From Citrus sinensis (Eukaryota; Streptophyta; Magnoliopsida; Sapindales; Rutaceae), in NCBI RefSeq assembly GCF_022201045.2, contig NC_068563.1:124001-188000 (forward strand): a DNA stretch of 64,000 nucleotides, written 5' to 3'. Every line of letters begins with the position of its first letter. Positions within the stretch are counted from its first letter, which is position 1. The position numbers and the translations under genes are program-made. Shown one piece after another: positions 57,137 to 64,000 of the stretch. The notes under the pieces were generated by a model. The model saw nothing but the letters and a program-made list of their open reading frames with translations, had not been told where the DNA came from and searched no databases.

Positions 57137-57643
57137 TTAATCTTGAAATATCTTTGCAGAAGTAGAGTCAAGATTCTTGGAGTAGTGAAAAGAATTGTAC
57201 TTGCATGTCCGAGGGAGATCAACTTTGTCAGATCCCATGAGCTTCCTAATCTCGGATCTAACTTTGTAGAAAACATGTCTCCAGCTACCTTTGTTGTGGC
57301 AGCCAAGAATCGTAGTTTCTTCCTCATTCATCTCCAGATCTTGAGCAAACGGTGGCTTTCTCGACAGGATCCACGACCAGCTCCAGTCCCACCATTTTCT
57401 TATGGAAGTTCCCGCGTATTCTCCCATGGAGGACACGGACTTGGATCTCTGAAACTGAAATGCCCATGATTTCGTTTGTGCCGACATTGGCTGGATCTTT
57501 AGTGACAGTGATGATAGCCTTCTGCGCAGTGAGCCCCCCTGTTCGTTCCCAGCTGGCTGTGACACTGGGAGAGACTTGTTGCTCGCTGCCATAGTTGTGG
57601 GCAAGAACGGTTTTTTCTGCAAGGTTTGAATAATGGAGCTCAT
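57137..57643 (-). CDS. Small plant-specific protein, function unknown
   Basis: Single-exon frame, 168 aa, from ATG at 57643 to a stop at 57137-57139. The N-terminus is basic and Ser-rich (SLRRRLSSLSLKIQ). The core is striking: RSKSVSSMGEYAGTSIRKWW followed by DWSWSWILSRKPPFAQDLEM, then EEETTILGCHNKGSWRHVFY. No membrane segment or enzyme motif is seen. The repeated Trp and RxxS sites suggest a small phosphorylated regulatory or structural protein, but no function can be given. By position it should match the unknown genes beside CPK5 and CPK6 in Arabidopsis (At4g35320, At2g17300); this is recall, not a search. A longer frame (57324-57986) overlaps on the same strand but lacks these marks. Confidence 0.72.
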   Translation of the reverse strand: MSSIIQTLQKKPFLPTTMAASNKSLPVSQPAGNEQGGSLRRRLSSLSLKIQPMSAQTKSWAFQFQRSKSVSSMGEYAGTSIRKWWDWSWSWILSRKPPFAQDLEMNEEETTILGCHNKGSWRHVFYKVRSEIRKLMGSDKVDLPRTCKYNSFHYSKNLDSTSAKIFQD

Positions 57644-58780
57644 GATCGATTATTGATGATTGATGACTGTATTTGCGGGCAATGAGAATGCCAATTGCCA
57701 AGGAAACTTGAGATGATGGGGCTTCTGTTTGCGTGTTAACAACTTTTGGGAATGAAAACAGAGAGAGAGAGAGAGAGAGGAAGAAGAATGAAGCAAATAT
57801 TGGGAGAAGAATGGTGTGTGAAAGAGAGGGTGAAATGTAGTGTTCACTCACAATCACAGCTCCATCACAGCCTGTTTTATTCCTATTAGCGGTGGCTGAT
57901 GGGCCTATTTCGTTGTGGGGTCCATTCTTTTTTCTTAATCTCTCTCTTCTTCTACCGAAAAAGTGCTTTTGAGAAGTTGAATTCAATGTATGTCTGACAG
58001 GTGGGCGAGAAGTTGCTTAATTGGCATTGATTAACTTATTAGCTTAGGAGTTAAAAGCTGTTTTACATTTCATATTTTATGAAATATGAAATGTAGATGT
58101 AGACATTGGCACTTGAAATGTTGATACATTACATATCGCAACACGGACCGAAAATCGTTTGCAATGTATATTCTTTTTTTTTTTTTTCAAACAATTTTAA
58201 TTATAATGCTTTGCGATTCTAATGAAAAATGGGACATGGGGAGATATTGTTAATTCAATGTATGTTGTAGGGAGTAAATATTTTTTGATTGATTTGATTA
58301 ATCATTAGGAGTTTAAAGAAAGATTTCACAGCTTTGCATGCTAGTTTATTCCGTGCCTTGCTGAAGAGAAGCATTTTAGATTTGCTTAAGATCAATTACT
58401 GTTAAGTCTTGTCTCCTGAAATGTGCTCCAAATTATTGAATATTAAATTGATTGTTCCTATTCTGCATTGATCAAGGCTTTAGTGAGGTGTGTAAATTTT
58501 TTATTTTTAAATTTTAATGATGCGTTTGTCGAAAAGATGGGTATGAAAAAAAAAAAATGTTGTGAAAATATTTTGCCATCGAAGAAAAAGTCGTAAGGCG
58601 ACCACGTCCATGTGTGTACATGAGAAAAGAAGTCAAGAATGCTTAGGATGCGAGAAATTGGAAGCAGCAGTGAAATGCAAGCAATTTGTCGTGTTATTGG
58701 AGGGACCGCTCTGATCTCATCTCGTGTTGTTGTGACTTCTGAGTTCTGACTTCTGAGGTGGCTCATGACTCATGAGGGTG
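57644..58780. other. 5' region of the small gene and spacer to the next promoter
   Basis: Close to the small gene lies a (GA)n tract at 57761-57779, which is (CT)n on the gene's strand and probably in its leader. Beyond 58000 the DNA is AT-rich with no gene. A poly-T run lies near 58171-58188. Confidence 0.5.
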
Positions 58781-58890
58781 GGGCCCACATTTCTAGATGT
58801 CGGTTGCGCGTCTAGATTTGGGCCATAAGTAGAGCACTAACAGCTCAAAATGTCGTGGGCTACAAGCAGCCCAATATAATAAAATGGGCC
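58781..58890 (+). promoter_or_regulatory. Cluster of TGGGCC/T elements before the nucleotide-sugar transporter
   Basis: GGGCCC at 58781-58786, TGGGCC at 58819-58824, AGCCCA at about 58868-58873 and TGGGCC at 58885-58890 lie 185-290 bp upstream of the ATG at 59074. Four such motifs in 110 bases is a dense cluster in otherwise AT-rich DNA. It probably marks the proximal promoter. Confidence 0.5.
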
Positions 58891-59073
58891 TCAAGCTTCA
58901 CATATCGATCTTTTTTTTTTTTTTGGTAATTATTAATTTGACAGAATAGCAAGAAAATATCAACTTTTTCAGTTTGATCCGAGTGACGGGATCTTGGCTT
59001 GAACTAGCTAAAGCAATCGAAAAGCTGAAAAATTCACCGGAAATAGAGATCTCCGAGCATCCAAATTCCGTAA

Positions 59074-62000
59074 ATGGAGTACAGGAAAATCAAAGACGAG
59101 GTAAATTTCCATTTTTTGCCTCCGTCATTTCCACTCGATGAGTTCAGATTTTAGTAGTAAATTTCAATGGCCTTGCAGGACAACGATGGAGGTGGAAGTT
59201 CTAGTGGTGACTTAGAAAGCTTAAGAGGAAAGCCTAGTATGTTTTTTTTTTTTTGGTTAAAGATCAAACTTTTCATCGCAAATTGCCTAATTTTATTTAC
59301 CGAAATACAGTTTCTGTTACTAATGTGGCTTCAAAATCTAGTGAATTGGCCAACTGGAAGCGCAAGTAAGTAAACAAATTTCATTTTTGTAGGAAAGATG
59401 TGAATTCCCCCCCCCAAAATAGGAAAGAGTTTGTAAAATGGGTACTTCATTGTTGCAGATCAGTTGTTACACTTGCATTGACTGTTCTTACAAGTTCGCA
59501 AGCGATATTAATTGTTTGGTCTAAGAGAGCTGGCAAGTATGAGTATAGTGTCACCACCGCTAATTTTTTGGTAAGGAGCAGGATTATATAACATATCAAC
59601 CTTAAATATCAAAGTTGTCTTGAGTGCTGATTGAAGTTGACATTTTATTTGCTCCTTTTGAAAAAATTAGGTGGAGACTTTGAAATGTGCATTGTCACTT
59701 GCAGCCTTGGCTAGAATTTGGAATCATGAAGGTGTTACTGACGATAACAGGTTTTTTTTTTTTTTTTTTTCTGTTTCAATCCCTTTTACTTTCATTAAAA
59801 ATTTTGAAAGATACCAAGAAAATCGATAAAATAATTTTTTTAATTTGGAATTATCACTTTATTGATTATGTGATTGTGTTTACTGGTGTCCGGTGTTATT
59901 ACTTTTGCAATTAATAACAGATGATCTTATTGAAATTATTGAAGCTAATTTTAATTTCTTGTTCCAATTGTTATCCTGCTGTGGAACTAGGTTAAGCACA
60001 ACTTTGGATGAAGTGATTGTTTACCCAATACCTGCAGTCCTTTACCTTGTCAAGAATTTGCTTCAGGTTGAGTCCGATAGTTGTTTGTTTTCTGTAAATA
60101 CAGGGTCATTCTCTTCTTGTTTGATATGTGATTTTTTTTTTTCCATTTTTTGTGGCAGTATTACATCTTTGCTTATGTGGACGCACCAGGTTATCAGATA
60201 CTGAAGAACCTGAATATTATCAGCACTGGTGTCCTATACCGAATTATACTTAAGAAAAAGTATTTCTTTTCATCTTGTATCTTGTTATGATGGAAAGAAT
60301 ATTGTTTATAACTCCTTAATAAAAACTTAGCACAGAAACTGAGACTTATGTTTGCCTACTTTAAGAATGTAAGAAACAAGAAGCCATTCTGCTTCTTTTT
60401 ATACACTGTTGGTCTAAAAGCCGAAGTTGTTGGGTGCTTCGGTGAAAGGCATCAAAGCATATATGAACTGAGTTGATTTTCTGCTTTGTAGCTACAAATA
60501 GATAGCAAATCAACTGCTTTTTGAAGTCTGAAAAAGGGAAAAGCTATTGCATACTTAATCCAAAGAAAAACCTTACTGAATGAGTTATTGCAAGAGTCAA
60601 TCCAGTCGTCTAACTTCGGATTTTGTTTTCAGGTTAAGTGAGATTCAGTGGGCGGCTTTCATTCTATTGTGTTGTGGGTGCACCACAGCACAACTGAACT
60701 CTAAGTAAGGCTTTTCATCACATTAGCCCAAACTTTGTCTCATATACTTATGTTACTTCTCTTTTGGCGTTTCAACAGTAATTATTCCCTTGGGGCAGTT
60801 ATGTAGATGATTCAAAGTTTTAAACGTATAAGGTGCTTGCTGCCTGTTTGTGATAGAATATCAATGTTGTATTCGAGTATTAAGTAAAGAATTTTGAATA
60901 TGTATATTAAAGATGAACTAAAAATCATAATCTCCATGTTTGTCATCATATATGGATGGTGGAAATCAGGAAACATCATTCTCCCATTGTAGTATGTGCA
61001 GTGGTTACTCTAATTCGCTCTTTTTTTTTTCCCTAATTTGTTTTACTATGCTCAGATTTCTGTTATTTTGGCAGTTCGGACCGTGTCCTTCAAACACCTT
61101 TGCAAGGTTGGATAATGGCCATTGTAAGTAGCTAACAAACTAGAGGCTCTTAATCCAGTGGAAGTAGTGAGAAGTTTAATAATAAGTTTTATTGCTTAAT
61201 ACTTTATGATTTTAATAATTTGCAATTCGTTTCGCAGGTAATGGCACTTTTAAGTGGTTTTGCTGGAGTATACACTGAGGTGAGGCGAACTTTTTAAGTA
61301 CAACATGCACATTTTATTTATTTGGAGCTTATATAGTTTCCTCAACCATTTTAACTCGGCCTTTACATATATATTCTCAAACAATAAGGAAAATCTTGAT
61401 TGAGAATGTTCTGAGCTTCATGAATGCATATTGCATTCCTCATTTTAATGATCTAATATTCGTAGTTAATTGTATGCTTTTCCTTTATCTGCAGGCGATA
61501 ATGAAAAAGCGACCTTCAAGAAATATAAATGTGCAGAACTTCTGGTTGTATGTCTTTGGCATGGCCTTTAATGCTGTTGCCATAGTAATTCAAGATTTTG
61601 ATGCAGTGATGAACAAGTAATTCTTTTACAGTCAGTCTACTCTCTCTTCTTCTGTCTGTCAATTTGTGCATCTAAGTGTGATTAGATTGGTAAAGACATC
61701 AATCGATGGCAGTGAAACTAAAGACCCCTCTATTTCCTGCTTTCAGAATCTAGAAGAATACTCCTATAATGGATTAATAATTCCTAGACATCTCAAAGTT
61801 ATATATCGTTTTTAAGTAATGCATTTTCTGTTCAGGGGGTTCTTCCATGGGTACTCATTTATTACAGTTCTCATGATTCTTAACCATGCACTCAGGTAAT
61901 TTTTGCCTTTATGGCTTTTAATTTTACTGTTTGTCTTGATATTGTGTGCATGACGGTTTATCTATTGGTTTGCTCTGTAGTGGAATTGCTGTCTCCATGG

Positions 62001-62707
62001 TAATGAAATATGCAGACAATATTGTGAAGGTAATAACGATGCTTAAATTTTTTGTTAAGTGAGATTTACTATTTTGATCAATAGCAAACTGCTCCGATAT
62101 TTAAGCTCTTCTAAATATACCAGCTAAATTTGAAGCTCTTCTTGAGGTCCCCACTGTGGCCAGTCACGCAAGAAAGGATTTCTCAAACTTGCTCAATGTT
62201 TTTTTATAAGAAACCATAAAAATAGTGAATTATTAACTTATTTCTTAATATTGTGAATAATTAAATTTTATGAACTTATTTTCATATAAAGTTTTCTATT
62301 CTTCAGATCACCTTATTGAGTATGGTTATGGTTGCTGATCTAATTTTTCAAAGAAGGAAATGTATCTGGCATGTTTCTTTCATCATTTATTTGAAGTTTT
62401 TTACTTAATAGCTTCACAATGTGGTGCAGGTGTACTCTACCTCTGTGGCTATGCTTCTCACAGCAGTTGTTTCTGTGTTCCTTTTTGGCTTTCATCTTTC
62501 CCTTGCCTTTTTTCTTGGTTCCATGTAAGTTAAAATTTTTTTCCATATGCTATAACTTCCCATAGTTGTAATTTATTTTCAAGGTTTTGTGCATAATGGA
62601 TTGCAGTAGAATACATTTATGGTAATTCATTTACTTTCATATACTTTGTTTCCAGTGTTGTCTCTGTCTCAGTATACTTGCATTCAGCTGGGAAACTACA
62701 AAGATAA
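59074..62707 (+). CDS. CMP-sialic acid transporter-like nucleotide-sugar transporter
   Basis: Golgi/ER-type nucleotide-sugar antiporter of the SLC35A/NST family. Plants have little or no sialic acid, so the true substrate is uncertain. Fifteen short exons join to 349 aa: 59074-59100, 59179-59236, 59311-59365, 59459-59570, 59671-59750, 59991-60066, 60159-60259, 60633-60704, 61075-61123, 61238-61279, 61495-61616, 61836-61895, 61981-62029, 62430-62524 and 62656-62707. After a hydrophilic N-terminus (MEYRKIKDED) come about ten membrane segments. Family marks are YPIPAVLYLVKNLLQYYIFA, DAPGYQILKNLNIISTGVLY, CCGCTTAQLNSNSDRVLQTP, SGFAGVYTEAIMKKRPSRNI, NVQNFWLYVFGMAFNAVAIV and NHALSGIAVSMVMKYADNIV. 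It closely resembles the Arabidopsis gene At4g35335 near CPK5, matching the local order. No damage is seen. Confidence 0.95.
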
Positions 62708-63910
62708 GGGTAGCTTCTTCATGCCGGCTTCCCAATTTGCACAAAGCAAAGTATGCTTGCATTGTGTACTAGTGGTTTGACAATTCTTGGTATACTCTTA
62801 TTCCAGTGGAAAGCAACAAAGAGAGTTTGCTGCCTGCCTCGTTGCAATATATCAATTCAAAGTCTTGCATCCCAGGAACTTTAGCTTTCATTTTTTCCAA
62901 TTGATTATACTGGAATCATTAAATCAAACTCAAGCTTATATAGTGATATGTTTTCACCTTTTTTTTTGTAAATTATTTTACAATTAGTTCAAGAAATGAT
63001 AAATTGGATGTCAAGATGATTGTATCATATGAGAGATGGTGATGCGTTTCATCAGTTATAAAAAATCATCTTGGATATTTAGATTTGTTTAGTAATGAGG
63101 TACTGTAAATTTTTTGTTACAACTGTGCTGTGGTAGGAAAAAAAAATTGTAACTACGAAACAAAAACTAATAGTATGTAGTAAATATAATTTTTAATAAT
63201 AATTTTAGTAAAACTATTAAAAATATAATAAATTTTTTATCATAGAAGTATAAAATTAAATTAACTTAACTTTTAAGCTACAATAATTAGTGTTTACTAA
63301 ACACTTTAGTGCTACAAATTTTAAGGTATAATTGCTGAATCTCAATTTCAAACAAAGCCTTAATATATTTGTGGAATTTATATGATGTTTTATTATACCA
63401 CACTAATACATGTGTTATGTTTGAAGTCATTTATGTTATGAATGCACCCCTCTTCTTTTTTAATACGGACAAACAACCCAGATTATTTAAGCAGTAGAGA
63501 TATTACTAAACTCAGGTTACAAACTCAAGTGGTCCAATTGAAAAGATCGATCCCCTTAACGGAAAACTGAAATATTGTTAACTCGATCTAGTTTAGGGGC
63601 TGCCATGCATGCATGGTGATGGTAGTCTGATGACTATGCTTCTGGCATAGCATTGTAATTTTACCATTTTTAAAAAAACCTCAGTTCTTCTCCAAGCTCC
63701 CATTACTCTCTCTAAAAAATCCACTAGCTTGGCGTATTGTCTTACTCTCGCGCTAATAATATCAGGATTCCAGACCAAATCTATCTTAAACAAATGAACA
63801 TGCTTGGGACAAAAGCCTGGCAAAAAAGAACCAATCGTAAAGACTCAGTATTCTAGAAAACAATTCAATTTTCAATTACTTCACTTTAAAGCAACACGTG
63901 AAAGAGAAGC
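62708..63910. other. 3' flank and promoter of the next gene
   Basis: The first 250 bases are probable 3' UTR. 63100-63360 is an AT-rich repeat-like stretch with 'acaactgtgctgtgg' near its left edge and 'tttcaaacaaagcc' near its right, resembling worn hAT-type MITE ends. No gene is supported. Confidence 0.45.
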
Positions 63911-63916
63911 TATAAG
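63911..63916 (+). promoter_or_regulatory. TATA box of a gene entering the right edge
   Basis: TATAAG lies 81 bp before the ATG at 63992, within an ACACGTG...TATAAG context, followed by a C/T-rich leader. The spacing fits a core promoter. Confidence 0.45.
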
Positions 63917-63991
63917 TAGCCAAACCAATCTCCTTTGCGTCATCTCATCTACTCCTTCTCTTCTCTGTTTGAATCAAAATCGTTAGTAGAA

Positions 63992-64000
63992 ATGGCCTTC
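63992..64000 (+). CDS. Start of a gene cut by the window edge (MAF...)
   Basis: Only three codons (ATG GCC TTC) are inside the window. They are called because a TATA box and pyrimidine-rich leader sit at the right distance. In Arabidopsis the gene beyond the CMP-sialic acid transporter-like gene is XCP1, whose protein also begins MAF. That identity is inference only. Confidence 0.35.

Noticed and set aside
57324-57986. 220-codon open frame on the minus strand overlapping the small unknown gene
   Set aside because: It is longer but out of frame with the 168-codon gene. It reads through a CT-rich leader (SLSLSLFSFP) and shows none of the conserved-looking motifs. Treated as a shadow.

Overview
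This is an AT-rich nuclear window from a flowering plant, very probably a woody rosid eudicot. Its genes carry many introns with GT...AG borders. It also holds SINEs, MITE-type DNA transposons and microsatellites, and its proteins are closest to eudicot families. I rebuilt eleven complete protein-coding genes by joining exons at consensus splice sites; every multi-exon model closes in frame. A twelfth gene probably starts in the last nine bases. I see no tRNA, rRNA, CRISPR array, operon or LTR element, and no sign of an undescribed multi-gene system.

Layout. 1-10.3 kb is gene-free, AT-rich repeat territory: a diverged TIR repeat in two copies, two SINEs 50 bp apart, a long hairpin and a 26-bp minisatellite. 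10.36-11.8 kb (+) is a xylem-type papain-like cysteine protease. 12.85-17.1 kb (+) is NOC4, for 40S ribosome assembly. 19.0-20.3 kb (+) is a PHT4;6-type Golgi anion/phosphate transporter. 20.3-24.1 kb is repeats, including an Emigrant-like element inside an older repeat. 24.2-28.5 kb (+) is a clade 3 glutamate receptor-like channel. 29.1-30.2 kb (+) is homoserine kinase. 30.8-34.8 kb (-) is the tonoplast sugar transporter TST2. 37.5-40.7 kb (+) is a mitochondrial phosphate carrier. 45.4-49.5 kb (+) is a calcium-dependent protein kinase of the CPK5/6 type. 50.75-52.8 kb (-) is a plastid-type protein of unknown function. 53.3-54.3 kb is an intact-ended hAT element. 57.1-57.6 kb (-) is a small plant-specific protein. 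59.07-62.7 kb (+) is a CMP-sialic acid transporter-like nucleotide-sugar transporter.

The genes do not form a pathway; each works in a different compartment. What ties them together is gene order. From memory of the Arabidopsis genome, NOC4, GLR3.1, homoserine kinase, PHT3;3, CPK6 and a small unknown lie together on chromosome 2 (At2g17250-17300). GLR3.2, TMT2, CPK5, an unknown, a CMP-sialic acid transporter-like gene and XCP1 lie together on chromosome 4 (At4g35290-35350). This window interleaves both sets on one strand of DNA, as expected of the state before the Brassicaceae duplication and gene loss.
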